21,054 nucleotides of DNA from Eubacteriales bacterium (GTDB taxonomy: Bacteria; Bacillota; Clostridia; Oscillospirales; CAG-272). Position numbers and translations under genes: made by a program. Shown piece after piece: positions 1-7,554 of the stretch; positions within the stretch are counted from its first letter, which is position 1; each line of letters starts with the position of its first letter. The DNA lies in NCBI GenBank assembly GCA_028709565.1, contig JAQVWU010000014.1, positions 1 to 21,054 of the forward strand, in the 5' to 3' direction. Under the pieces are notes generated by a model. It was given only the letters and a program-made list of their open reading frames with translations. It had not been told where the DNA came from and searched no databases.

Positions 1-1
1 T

Positions 2-1165
2 GACCTCAGCGCTCTGTTCGAAAGTTTCGGCATAAAAACAGCGCTGCTGACAGGTTCGGCCAAAGCGTCAGAAAAGCGCCTGATATACGAAAGATTATCA
101 TCGGGAGAATTGCAATTTGTGATAGGGACACACGCGGTAATCAGCAGCGGCGTCCGGTTCGCAAAGCTGGGTCTTGTAATCACCGACGAACAACACAGAT
201 TCGGTGTCGCACAGCGGGCAGCGCTTTCGGAAAAAGGGATCGGCACACCCCATACACTTGTTATGTCGGCAACTCCGATTCCGCGGTCGCTGGCTTTGGT
301 GCTTTACGGCGACCTTGATATATCCGTTTTAGATGAACTCCCGCCCGGTCGCCAAATAATCGATACTTTTATTGTGTCCGAAAGCTACCGTTTACGGCTC
401 AACGCGTTCATCAGGCGTCATACCGACGCAGGCAATCAGGTTTATGTGGTTTGCCCGTCGGTGGAGACAAAAGAGAAGGAGGCCGATGAAGGTGAGATAG
501 TAAAATTCGGATACGGATATGACGCCGAGGAAATCGCAAATGCCACGCTGCCCCTGAAGAGCGCGGTGGAAACAGCCCAAAATCTTGGGCATACCTTTCC
601 CGATTTAAATGTCGGATGTATCCACGGCCGCCTCAAAACAACGGAAAAGGATAAAATAATGCGCGAATTCAATATGAATGCTATACAGATACTCGTCTCC
701 ACAACCGTAATTGAGGTCGGCGTCAATGTGCCTAACGCCACATTAATGATAATCGAAAATGCCGAACGATTCGGGTTATCGCAGCTCCATCAGCTGCGCG
801 GGCGGGTGGGCAGAGGACGTGCAAAATCCTATTGTGTACTTGTCACCGATACAAAGAACAGCGATTCTCTGACCCGTCTTGCCGTCATGCGCGAGACCAA
901 TAACGGATATAAAATCGCCGAACGGGATCTTGAATTGCGCGGACCCGGAGATTTCATACCCAGACTCAGCGGAGACATTCGTCAGCACGGCGGATTCCGC
1001 TTCCGACTCGCGTCAATTTACACCGATATGACAACACTGAAGAACGCGAACAGCGCTGCCGATGCTGTGCTTAAAGATGACCCTGACCTTTCACACGCCG
1101 AAAACAAACCCTCGGCAGATTTAATAACGAATATGTTCAGACTGCACAGCGGCAGCATGAATTAA
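2..1165 (+). CDS. recG: ATP-dependent DNA helicase RecG, C-terminal part (5' truncated by the window edge)
   Basis: RecG is a superfamily 2 helicase that regresses stalled replication forks and processes Holliday junctions. The frame is open from base 2, so 387 residues are visible. Family members have about 680-690, so roughly the first 300 (wedge domain and Walker A) lie outside the window. Visible helicase motifs are the DExH-type DEQHRFGVAQR near residue 62, MSATPIPRSLAL (motif III), VSTTVIEVGVNVPNA (motif V) and QLRGRVGRG (motif VI). The family signature LRGPGDF follows near residue 300, then RQHG and a YTDM-like end. Between LRGPGDF and RQHG sit about seven extra residues compared with the usual LRGPGDFxGTRQ-G, a small insertion in the RecG C-terminal region. 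An internal TTG at 110 is not the real start, because upstream codons (TGSAKASEKR) match the family. The gene converges on ribF with only 24 bases between stops and no clear terminator. Confidence 0.96.
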   Translation, partial: DLSALFESFGIKTALLTGSAKASEKRLIYERLSSGELQFVIGTHAVISSGVRFAKLGLVITDEQHRFGVAQRAALSEKGIGTPHTLVMSATPIPRSLALVLYGDLDISVLDELPPGRQIIDTFIVSESYRLRLNAFIRRHTDAGNQVYVVCPSVETKEKEADEGEIVKFGYGYDAEEIANATLPLKSAVETAQNLGHTFPDLNVGCIHGRLKTTEKDKIMREFNMNAIQILVSTTVIEVGVNVPNATLMIIENAERFGLSQLHQLRGRVGRGRAKSYCVLVTDTKNSDSLTRLAVMRETNNGYKIAERDLELRGPGDFIPRLSGDIRQHGGFRFRLASIYTDMTTLKNANSAADAVLKDDPDLSHAENKPSADLITNMFRLHSGSMN

Positions 1166-1189
1166 GAGAACCGTGTGCAATCGATCAGT

Positions 1190-2089
1190 TTAACGACAAC
1201 TATACGCGGCTTTTATATCTTCACCGATTGCCTCCTTTAGCTGAGTTAAATTTTCAAACCTGCGTTCCGGACGGCGAAACGCTAAAAACCGAATCTCGGC
1301 ATACTCTCCGTAATGAACTCCGTCGAAGTCCAGAATATGTGTTTCACATAAAGGCGCGTCAAGTCCGCCCACGGTCGGTTTTACTCCTACGTTAGTAACG
1401 CCGCGTTTTATCACTCCGCCTATCAATACCTCCGTGATATAAACTCCGTATGCGGGTACAACTCTCCCCGCGGGAATATTCATGTTTATCGTAGGAAAAC
1501 CGATGGTATGGCCGATACTGCTGCCGTGTATTATAATATTTTTGAGGGAATAGGGTCTGCCGAGCAGCAAGGCCGCCTTTTCCACGTCACCCGTTTCGAT
1601 AAGACACCGGATGCGTGTTGAACTTATCGCTTCCCCGCCGTTTTCTACCGCAGGTAAAGCAACAGCCTCTCTGCAAGCATCACGCATCAGTTTACCGAGT
1701 GTCTCGGGTGTCCCCTGCGCACCGGCACCGAAACTGAAGTTAAACCCGCACACGGCAGTCATGCAATACAGCCGGCCTATTAACACATCGCCGACAAAAG
1801 CAGCGGGGCTCAGATCGCGTACCTTTTCAAAATATTCAAACAAAACATAATCCAGTCCCAGGCTGCGGAACAATTCAACCCGCTCCGAATTGTCGGTTAT
1901 GCTGGCCGCTCCGAAGGGAGGACTGCCGAATGTCCAGACAAGCGCAGCATATCCCTGCTTTTGCGCAAGACTGCGGGTATATCGCAGCACCTGCATGTGA
2001 CCGCGGTGTATACCGTCAAACATACCGAGAGCCACCACAGTTCCATGTGACAGCCCCGGTGTTTCTTTTTGTAATTTTATAATGTCCAT
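1190..2089 (-). CDS. ribF: Bifunctional riboflavin kinase / FMN adenylyltransferase (FAD synthetase)
   Basis: This cytoplasmic enzyme phosphorylates riboflavin to FMN and then adenylates FMN to FAD. At 299 residues it is close to the usual length of about 310. The N-terminal nucleotidyltransferase domain (about 1-165) shows GMFDGIHRGH at 22-31, GFNFSFG at 115-121 and SSTRIR at 156-161. The C-terminal flavokinase domain (about 175-299) shows the PT motif GFPTIN at 197-202, TNVGVKPTV at 232-240, ETHILDF with the expected catalytic Glu249, and a YGEYAEIRF strand. It starts at ATG 2089, 23 bases downstream of the rhamnosidase stop. The gap is AT-rich and has no recognisable Shine-Dalgarno sequence or FMN riboswitch, which is unusual for this gene. 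It may be read through from the rhamnosidase promoter or have a promoter inside that gene. The product would supply flavins to the covalent-FMN Rnf subunits encoded nearby, but no shared regulation is visible. Confidence 0.95.
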   Translation of the reverse strand: MDIIKLQKETPGLSHGTVVALGMFDGIHRGHMQVLRYTRSLAQKQGYAALVWTFGSPPFGAASITDNSERVELFRSLGLDYVLFEYFEKVRDLSPAAFVGDVLIGRLYCMTAVCGFNFSFGAGAQGTPETLGKLMRDACREAVALPAVENGGEAISSTRIRCLIETGDVEKAALLLGRPYSLKNIIIHGSSIGHTIGFPTINMNIPAGRVVPAYGVYITEVLIGGVIKRGVTNVGVKPTVGGLDAPLCETHILDFDGVHYGEYAEIRFLAFRRPERRFENLTQLKEAIGEDIKAAYSCR

Positions 2090-2112
2090 TGAATTTAATT
2101 AATTTTATTATT

Positions 2113-4668
2113 TTATAAACGCGAATAGGTTTTCACAACTGCGCGGAAATGATAAATTCCGCTGCCTGTTTTTTTAAAAAGATATCGGCCGCGTCTCTCA
2201 AAACCCGCAATATCCAGCAATCGTTCACCGTCAAAGAGGGTAAAATCATCTTCGGGCACCGGTATCCATACTTCAGCCGTTGTATTGGGCGGTACAGTGA
2301 CACTCATCTCGGTACCGTATGATAAATATTCTGTTTTAACTTCAATTTCGCCCGATACGGTATAAAGACGGCAGCCTGCCCAGGAAATCCCCCGGGGCAG
2401 CCGAGGCTTTACGGTAAAATTTCGAAATGCCGGTTCAATAGTTTCCACACCGCCGTAATATTTATAAAACGAAGCGTCTATACCGGCAAAAAAACCGTGA
2501 TTATGTGAATGCATGCTCCCGCCGTAGGCCCACTGTTCCCATAATGACGTGGCTCCGTTTGCCATTTGCCACACAAATCCGGGATATGCCGGCTGCGTTA
2601 TCAGTCCGTATGCGGCATCGCGTTCACCGCCGTCCGATAACACATCAAGAAAGGCCATAGTACCGTATATACCCGTATCCATATAACCCTTATCCCGAAC
2701 GGTTTCCATGAGTTTATCGAACACAAGTCCCGATTTTTCATCGGCCATTTTGAAATAGAGAGGCATTAGCTGTTCGGTCATTTTACCCGATAATATCGTC
2801 CCGTCCGCCTTCAGACACGCATCGAAAAACGCCTTTTTTATTTTACCCGCGAGCGCGGCGAATGCTGCAGCGTCACCTTCTCTGCCGATAACCTCCGCAA
2901 GATATTCCATTTTTACAGCCATCGAATAAAACAGGCATGTATTGACAGCCGTCACACTCCCGAAAAAACCGTCCCAGGTATCATTGTTAGGATTACACCA
3001 GTCTCCGAATCCGTTTTCCATGAGGTACCCATTGCTTTCCGACTCAAGACAAGCGAGATATGCCTTCAATTTATCATAATGGCGCACCACAATGCTTTTG
3101 TCTCCGTAATACCGGTATAATCTCCAGACCAGGTAAATCTGATCGCCTGCCCAATCGGGATTCCCTCTTTGACCCGCTATGTCGTCTATCCATTTCGAAT
3201 AATATGACAGCATGTCGAAATTATATATTGCCGCTTCTTCAATGGTTTGTGAATCCATCGAACACGGTGTGCGTTCATCCCGCGCGGGGCAATCGGTCGG
3301 TATACTCATAAAGTTCGCGCGCATACTGCGGCGGCAGTGCTCGTGTATACGGTTCACGGCCGCATCCGAACAACCGAAACTACCCGTCTCATGTAAATCC
3401 GCGCAGACGGCGTATGCCATAATATCAAACGATCTTGTATTGCTTACCCCGCTGACACGGACATAACGAAAGCCGTGATAGGTATAATCGGGATGCCATC
3501 TCTCAACGCCGAACCCCGAACATATATAAACATCCGTGGCAAGCGCCTCGCGGTTTGTCACCGGATTCCAACCGCCGTCCTCTTCAATCGTTTCGGCGAA
3601 TTCCAGGGTAATGTTTGTTCCGCGGTCAGCTTCAACGGCAATTTCGGCAAATCCGGCAATATTCACGCCGAAATCATATATTATCTTATCGTTATCCCGG
3701 TCTTCCTGATTGTCATCCTGATCTTTTTTGCAACGATTTGTCCATAAGGCTGCAGGCTTTATATAGTCATAGGGGCGTATGTGCGGCATGGTATTGGGGA
3801 TCAATGCTCCGGCGGGTGCCCGGCTGTTATCCGCGATAACCTTTTGCACATTAAAACCTTCCACCGCCGCATTATACGTTTCTCCGCCGTAAATATCGCA
3901 TCTCTCCACTTCTCCGGTACGCATACTCCAGTTTTCATCGGTCGCGAAGCGCGCGATGGTTCCGTTGTCATATGTGATCAAAAACACAGCCCGCACACCC
4001 TTATTACCCATGAAACGCCACCCCCATTTTGAGTATGTTTCACCATAACCCGCTCCGACGCAGATTTCTATAAGATTGCTTTTATCACAATCGAGCCAGG
4101 GGGTTATATCATATGTTTCATACAGGCATCGCCGGTCATATTGTGTGTTCGGAGGGGACAGCAGTCTGTGTGAACAGCGTGTTTTGTTTATGCACAGATA
4201 TGAAAAACCAAAACTGTATACGTATGCGCGGGCCGATACAATACGACCTGACATAGGCTTGGTTTCGGTAAAAAAGACGGGTGCTGCCGGTTCTTCCCCG
4301 TCGGCCGTTATCCAGTGTGAACCGAAAACATCCCAAAGTTTAGCGTCAAGAAGGGCTGTCTCAAACGAAGCGGTACGAGAAGTTTCTGACTGCCCGTCAT
4401 TTCCTGTAACCGTTACCCTCCAATAATAGATTCTTGACGAATCCAGTTCTATCGCTTCACCGAGATTATAATTCATATTATCAGAATTAATTATTCCGCT
4501 GTCATGTATTGTATAAATAAAATTAATATCGTAAGCCGCTTCGATTCTGAAGTTAATCTGTGACAAATCCCGGCGATACTCGGTCGAATAGTTCCACGAG
4601 AGAACAGCGTCATACCCGATTCCTATCGGATCCGCGCGGCGGTTACACATAAGTTCATTAATTTGCAT
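2113..4668 (-). CDS. GH78 family alpha-L-rhamnosidase, cytoplasmic
   Basis: The likely role is release of terminal L-rhamnose from plant or bacterial glycosides. The 851 residues follow the GH78 layout: an N-terminal fibronectin-like domain (about 1-105), beta-sandwich domains including DFGVNIAGF (332-340), an (alpha/alpha)6 barrel from about 440 to 750, and a C-terminal beta-sandwich. The hallmark stretch DCPARDER (459-466) carries the substrate-binding acidic residues, and Asp472 corresponds to the conserved Asp a few residues later. SLWEQW with Glu711 matches the catalytic general base region, followed by HSHNHG. The middle of the hallmark is altered: the common GWTGD becomes PCSMD. There is no signal peptide, so the enzyme probably acts on imported glycosides. 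ATG 4668 has GGAG eight bases upstream and a good promoter behind it. It lies just before ribF on the same strand. Family assignment is firm; the exact substrate is inferred. Confidence 0.93.
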   Translation of the reverse strand: MQINELMCNRRADPIGIGYDAVLSWNYSTEYRRDLSQINFRIEAAYDINFIYTIHDSGIINSDNMNYNLGEAIELDSSRIYYWRVTVTGNDGQSETSRTASFETALLDAKLWDVFGSHWITADGEEPAAPVFFTETKPMSGRIVSARAYVYSFGFSYLCINKTRCSHRLLSPPNTQYDRRCLYETYDITPWLDCDKSNLIEICVGAGYGETYSKWGWRFMGNKGVRAVFLITYDNGTIARFATDENWSMRTGEVERCDIYGGETYNAAVEGFNVQKVIADNSRAPAGALIPNTMPHIRPYDYIKPAALWTNRCKKDQDDNQEDRDNDKIIYDFGVNIAGFAEIAVEADRGTNITLEFAETIEEDGGWNPVTNREALATDVYICSGFGVERWHPDYTYHGFRYVRVSGVSNTRSFDIMAYAVCADLHETGSFGCSDAAVNRIHEHCRRSMRANFMSIPTDCPARDERTPCSMDSQTIEEAAIYNFDMLSYYSKWIDDIAGQRGNPDWAGDQIYLVWRLYRYYGDKSIVVRHYDKLKAYLACLESESNGYLMENGFGDWCNPNNDTWDGFFGSVTAVNTCLFYSMAVKMEYLAEVIGREGDAAAFAALAGKIKKAFFDACLKADGTILSGKMTEQLMPLYFKMADEKSGLVFDKLMETVRDKGYMDTGIYGTMAFLDVLSDGGERDAAYGLITQPAYPGFVWQMANGATSLWEQWAYGGSMHSHNHGFFAGIDASFYKYYGGVETIEPAFRNFTVKPRLPRGISWAGCRLYTVSGEIEVKTEYLSYGTEMSVTVPPNTTAEVWIPVPEDDFTLFDGERLLDIAGFERRGRYLFKKTGSGIYHFRAVVKTYSRL

Positions 4669-4720
4669 ATTTTACTCCGTATACATTGGTTTGTTCGGTA
4701 ATTCTGGGCATACCCGTATA

Positions 4721-4749
4721 ATTATATCCCTATATATTCACAAAATCAA
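4721..4749 (-). promoter_or_regulatory. SigA-type promoter of the rhamnosidase gene
   Basis: On the minus strand, TTGATT (4744-4749) and TATAAT (4721-4726) are separated by exactly 17 bases. The -10 box ends 52 bases before the rhamnosidase ATG. The promoter lies downstream of the cadA terminator on the same strand, so the rhamnosidase appears to form a separate transcription unit. No clear operator palindrome was seen in the leader. Confidence 0.75.
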
Positions 4750-4769
4750 GTATATATTATAAAAAATAA

Positions 4770-4795
4770 AAGCCGATATATAAATATTTCGGCTT
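4770..4795 (-). terminator. Rho-independent terminator of the metal-resistance operon
   Basis: A seven-base stem, AAGCCGA (4770-4776) with TCGGCTT (4789-4795), encloses a 12-base AT-rich loop. On the minus strand the stem is followed by the run TTTTATTTTTT. It lies 27 bases after the cadA stop codon and just ahead of the rhamnosidase promoter. Confidence 0.75.
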
Positions 4796-4821
4796 ATTTA
4801 AATCTTTTAATTTTAATATTG

Positions 4822-6711
4822 TCAACGTCCGCTGCGCAGGGTGCGCATTGCGTTTAATATAGCCAGCACCGATACCCCTACATCCGCGAATACAGCCGCC
4901 CACATTCCGGTCAGACCCATTGAACCAAGCACGAGTATCACCGCTTTTACTGTCAGAGCAAATATTATATTCTGCTTAACAATGCGCATGGTTTCATAGG
5001 ATATCTTCAACGCTTTGGTGACCTTTGACGGCCGGTCATCGGTCAACACAACATCTGCCGCCTCGATTGCCGCTCCGGAACCGAGGGCTCCCATTGCGAT
5101 ACCGCAGTCGGCGCGCATGAGCACCGGCGCGTCATTAATTCCGTCTCCCACAAAGATCAATTTACCGTTTGCCGAACGCTCATCGAGCATCCTTTCGACC
5201 TGTCTGACCTTGCCGTCCGGCAGCAGTCCGGCATATACTTCGTCAAAACCCAGGCGGTGCGCCGCTTCTTCCCCGGCAGTCTGCGTATCTCCCGTCAGCA
5301 TAACAAGCCTGCGTATGCCCAATTTCCGCAGACCGGTGATTGCTTTGGCTGCGTCTGCTTTTAATGTATCGGCGAGTGTAATATAACCTAGATATGGATT
5401 CCCGTATCCGCCGGCTGCGATATGAACGGTTGTTTTTGCTTTAGCGGCATTAATTTTATATAGTTCGGTTGATATGCCGTATTCATTCATAAGCCGTATA
5501 TTCCCCGCGTAAACGGTTCTGCCGTCAACAACCGATTTAATGCCGCGGCCTGCAATTTCCTTATAGCTGCCTATTGACGAGCAATCGATTTTTTGCCCGT
5601 AGGCGTCACGCAATGCCTGTGATATAGGATGCCCGGAATAACATTCGGCATATGCGGCAAGCCGCAGCAATTCATCGGCGCTGCATTCGGCCGAAACGGG
5701 ATATATGCCGGTTACACTGAATTTTCCGCTGGTTAACGTTCCTGTTTTATCAAAAACCATTATTTCGCTTTTTGAAAGTGACTCCAGACTCCCCGAACCC
5801 TTGAACAGAATACCGTGCCGCGCGGCTCCGCCTATACCCCCGAAAAAAGACATCGGTACAGAAATCACAAGAGCGCACGGACAGGAGACAACCAGAAAAA
5901 CAAGCGCACGGTAGATATGTTCTTCCCAATTTCCGCCGCCAAAAAGCGGAGGGATCACGGCAAGCAGGATCGCTCCGATAACCACAGCCGGTGTATAATA
6001 CCGGGCAAAACGGGTTATGAATTTTTCGGTTTTGGCTTTTTTCAGGCTCTGGTTTTCCACCATATCGAGGATGCGCGATACCGTCGATTCGGTAAAAGGC
6101 CGGTCGACCCTGACGCGCAGCACCCCGTTAATATTTATACAGCCGCTGATAACGGTATCGCCGACCGCGATATCCGCGGGCAGCGCCTCACCTGTAATGG
6201 ACGAAGTATCAATGGACGATTCACCATGGATAATCTCGCCGTCAAGCGGTATCCGCTCACCCGGCTTTATTATTATCGTTTCACCCGGTCTGACTTCCCG
6301 GGGTTCGACGCGAACAATCGCTCCGCCGCGTTCAACATCCGCGTAATCGGGGTTGATGTCCATCAAATCGGCAACCGAACGCCTGCTGTGACCGATGGCA
6401 TAATCCTGAAAAAACTCTCCGATCTGATAAAACAGCATAACCGTTACAGCCTCCGTATATTCACCGATAATAATCGCTCCTATGGTGGCTATTCCCATCA
6501 GAAAGTTTTCATCGAATATGCGTCCGTTTATTATATTGCGGACCGCCTTCCATAAAACGTCATAGCCTATCGCAGCGTACGTGATTATCATCGCGGCCGG
6601 CTTTTTATAACCCGAATCCGGTAAAAGCAGCGCCGCCACCATCATCAGCGCACAGATTATGATGCGTATAATTGTCTTTTTTTGACGGTCTTCCAAACCG
6701 GTATATTTCAT
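4822..6711 (-). CDS. cadA: Zn/Cd/Pb-exporting P1B-type ATPase lacking an N-terminal metal-binding domain
   Basis: This integral membrane pump uses ATP to export divalent soft metals. From ATG 6711 it has 629 residues. Motifs in order: actuator TGE (173-175), membrane metal site CPC (277-279), phosphorylation site DKTGTLT from Asp321, SGHP (359-362), TGD (about 473) and GDGIND (from about 522). The last membrane segment contains ADVGVSVLA, whose Asp is typical of the Zn/Cd/Pb subgroup and absent from copper pumps. The usual N-terminal HMA domain is missing; it is encoded by the small upstream gene, whose TGA overlaps this ATG as ATGA, implying translational coupling. A TTG five codons upstream is also in frame but less likely. 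An intact antisense frame of 246 codons runs through the gene and is judged a shadow. The metal preference is inferred from the TM8 Asp and the adjacent CadC-like regulator. Confidence 0.94.
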   Translation of the reverse strand: MKYTGLEDRQKKTIIRIIICALMMVAALLLPDSGYKKPAAMIITYAAIGYDVLWKAVRNIINGRIFDENFLMGIATIGAIIIGEYTEAVTVMLFYQIGEFFQDYAIGHSRRSVADLMDINPDYADVERGGAIVRVEPREVRPGETIIIKPGERIPLDGEIIHGESSIDTSSITGEALPADIAVGDTVISGCININGVLRVRVDRPFTESTVSRILDMVENQSLKKAKTEKFITRFARYYTPAVVIGAILLAVIPPLFGGGNWEEHIYRALVFLVVSCPCALVISVPMSFFGGIGGAARHGILFKGSGSLESLSKSEIMVFDKTGTLTSGKFSVTGIYPVSAECSADELLRLAAYAECYSGHPISQALRDAYGQKIDCSSIGSYKEIAGRGIKSVVDGRTVYAGNIRLMNEYGISTELYKINAAKAKTTVHIAAGGYGNPYLGYITLADTLKADAAKAITGLRKLGIRRLVMLTGDTQTAGEEAAHRLGFDEVYAGLLPDGKVRQVERMLDERSANGKLIFVGDGINDAPVLMRADCGIAMGALGSGAAIEAADVVLTDDRPSKVTKALKISYETMRIVKQNIIFALTVKAVILVLGSMGLTGMWAAVFADVGVSVLAILNAMRTLRSGR

Positions 6712-6926
6712 ATGGCGATTGTACAATCGGGTTCTATTTTTTTAATAACAGCAGCTATTTTTGTTTTAATATCCTCAATCTGTGTACTGTCCGCTTCTAC
6801 CAGCAATTTTTGCGTCATAAAGTCTATCGATGCCAAACTGATTCCGTTGATTTTTTTTATCTTACGCTCCATCTTGTCGGCGCAGCTTACGCAGCCGAGA
6901 TTATTCAGTTTAAATATGTATTTCAT
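6708..6926 (-). CDS. Stand-alone heavy-metal-associated (HMA) domain protein
   Basis: This 72-residue cytosolic protein consists of a single HMA fold of the kind that binds a soft metal ion and passes it to a P1B ATPase. The metal-binding loop is GCVSCADKMERKI, with Cys12 and Cys15. It sits where the N-terminal domain of CadA would normally be fused. ATG 6926 has a good GAGGGA ribosome binding site, part of an 11-base duplicated motif. Its stop overlaps the cadA start by four bases, so it looks like a genuine separate gene and not a frameshift artefact: a distinct start, a distinct stop and coupling are all present. The likely role is intracellular metal chaperone or detached regulatory domain of the pump. 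It could also be an artefactual split if the sequence has an error near 6710, but ATGA junctions are typical of real operons. Confidence 0.88.
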   Translation of the reverse strand: MKYIFKLNNLGCVSCADKMERKIKKINGISLASIDFMTQKLLVEADSTQIEDIKTKIAAVIKKIEPDCTIAI

Positions 6927-6952
6927 TTCGTTCCCTCTTAATTCGTTCCCTC
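6927..6952 (-). repeat. Duplicated ribosome-binding-site motif ahead of the HMA gene
   Basis: The 11-mer GAGGGAACGAA (minus strand) occurs twice, at 6942-6952 and 6927-6937, with four bases (TTAA) between copies. The second copy directly abuts the HMA ATG and supplies the Shine-Dalgarno. It looks like a small tandem duplication in the 48-base gap between the arsR-type gene and the HMA gene. Confidence 0.7.
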
Positions 6953-6974
6953 AAAAAGTGATAAATTGCCGGGG

Positions 6975-7313
6975 TCATTCTTCTATGTGTTCCACACCCT
7001 GGTCTATGATTGTGCGTACATGGTCATCTGCCAGTGAGTAAAAGACGGTTTTGCCTTCCCTGCGATATTTTACCAGCTTGCTCTGTTTTAATACCTTCAA
7101 CTGGTGTGATATGGCTGACTGCGTCATGCCCAGAAGCTGCGCAATATCGCAGACACACATTTCGCTTTCAAACAGTACGTACAGAATCTTTATTCGTGTG
7201 GTATCACCAAAAACTTTATAAAGGTCTGCCAGATCATATAAAAATTCGTCTTCGGGCATAATGCTTTTTATCTTTGCGATAATATCCTTATCCGGTATTT
7301 TTTCATTCACCAT
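6975..7313 (-). CDS. cadC: ArsR/SmtB-family metal-sensing repressor (CadC-like)
   Basis: This winged-helix repressor releases DNA when it binds metal, derepressing the pump downstream. From ATG 7313 it has 112 residues. It carries the alpha-3 cysteine motif EMCVCDIA (Cys53, Cys55), a recognition helix SAISHQLKVLKQSKLV, and an alpha-5 metal site Asp96-x-His98 ... His109-x-x-Glu112. The alpha-5 spacing matches SmtB/CzrA (offsets 0, 2, 13, 16), and the last ligand is the final residue. Having both site types resembles CadC. ATG 7313 is preferred because AAAGGTG lies eight bases upstream. An in-frame ATG at 7331 would add MKGVIC, which includes a cysteine that could complete a CadC-type site, but it lacks a ribosome binding site and lies inside the operator. 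It is the first gene of the operon with the HMA gene and cadA, and is probably autoregulated. Confidence 0.92.
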   Translation of the reverse strand: MVNEKIPDKDIIAKIKSIMPEDEFLYDLADLYKVFGDTTRIKILYVLFESEMCVCDIAQLLGMTQSAISHQLKVLKQSKLVKYRREGKTVFYSLADDHVRTIIDQGVEHIEE

Positions 7314-7328
7314 ACAAATAACACCTTT

Positions 7329-7366
7329 CATATGAACTTATGAACCTATGAGCAATGGTTCATATG
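7329..7366. promoter_or_regulatory. Operator cluster for the CadC-like repressor
   Basis: Three tandem half-sites occur at exact 8-base spacing: TATGAAC (7331-7337), TATGAAC (7339-7345) and TATGAGC (7347-7353). One opposing half-site, GTTCATATG, follows at 7358-7366. The outermost pair, CATATGAAC (7329-7337) and GTTCATATG, is a perfect 9-base inverted repeat. The inner TATGAGC-N4-GTTCATA has ArsR/SmtB operator geometry with one mismatch. The cluster starts just past the -10 box and covers the expected transcription start and leader. Confidence 0.8.
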
Positions 7367-7367
7367 T

Positions 7368-7396
7368 ATTATATGATAAAAATAAGATTTTGTCAA
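7368..7396 (-). promoter_or_regulatory. Consensus promoter of the metal-resistance operon
   Basis: On the minus strand, TTGACA (7391-7396), a 17-base spacer and TATAAT (7368-7373) match the SigA consensus at every position. An A-rich tract upstream (7411-7426 region) could act as an UP element. Such a strong promoter fits a gene set kept off by a repressor bound immediately downstream. Confidence 0.88.
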
Positions 7397-7533
7397 TACC
7401 GTTGCCTTGTTTTTTTTTATTTTTTGCTACATACCATAATTACCAACATAAACCTAAGCAGATTATTTAAATAAGCGGTATAAACAGCCTGTCTTTACAA
7501 ATAATATTTCTGCGGTTGTTTTTTAAATAATTG

Positions 7534-7553
7534 AAAGGATATAAAAGGATATA
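7534..7553 (+). repeat. Tandem 10-base duplication carrying the spoVT ribosome binding site
   Basis: AAAGGATATA occurs twice in direct succession (7534-7543 and 7544-7553), one base ahead of the ATG at 7555. The nearer AAAGG is a usable Shine-Dalgarno six bases from the start; the other is a spare copy. No convincing SigA or SigG promoter was found between 7397 and 7533, which is AT-rich and contains a TTATTTAAATAA palindrome at 7463-7474. Confidence 0.65.
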
Positions 7554-7554
7554 A

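Noticed and set aside
5815..6555. Long plus-strand frame of 246 codons inside the cadA region
   Set aside because: It is antisense to a fully conserved P-type ATPase, its translation is low-complexity and unlike known proteins, and there is no promoter or ribosome binding site in front. Judged a shadow frame.
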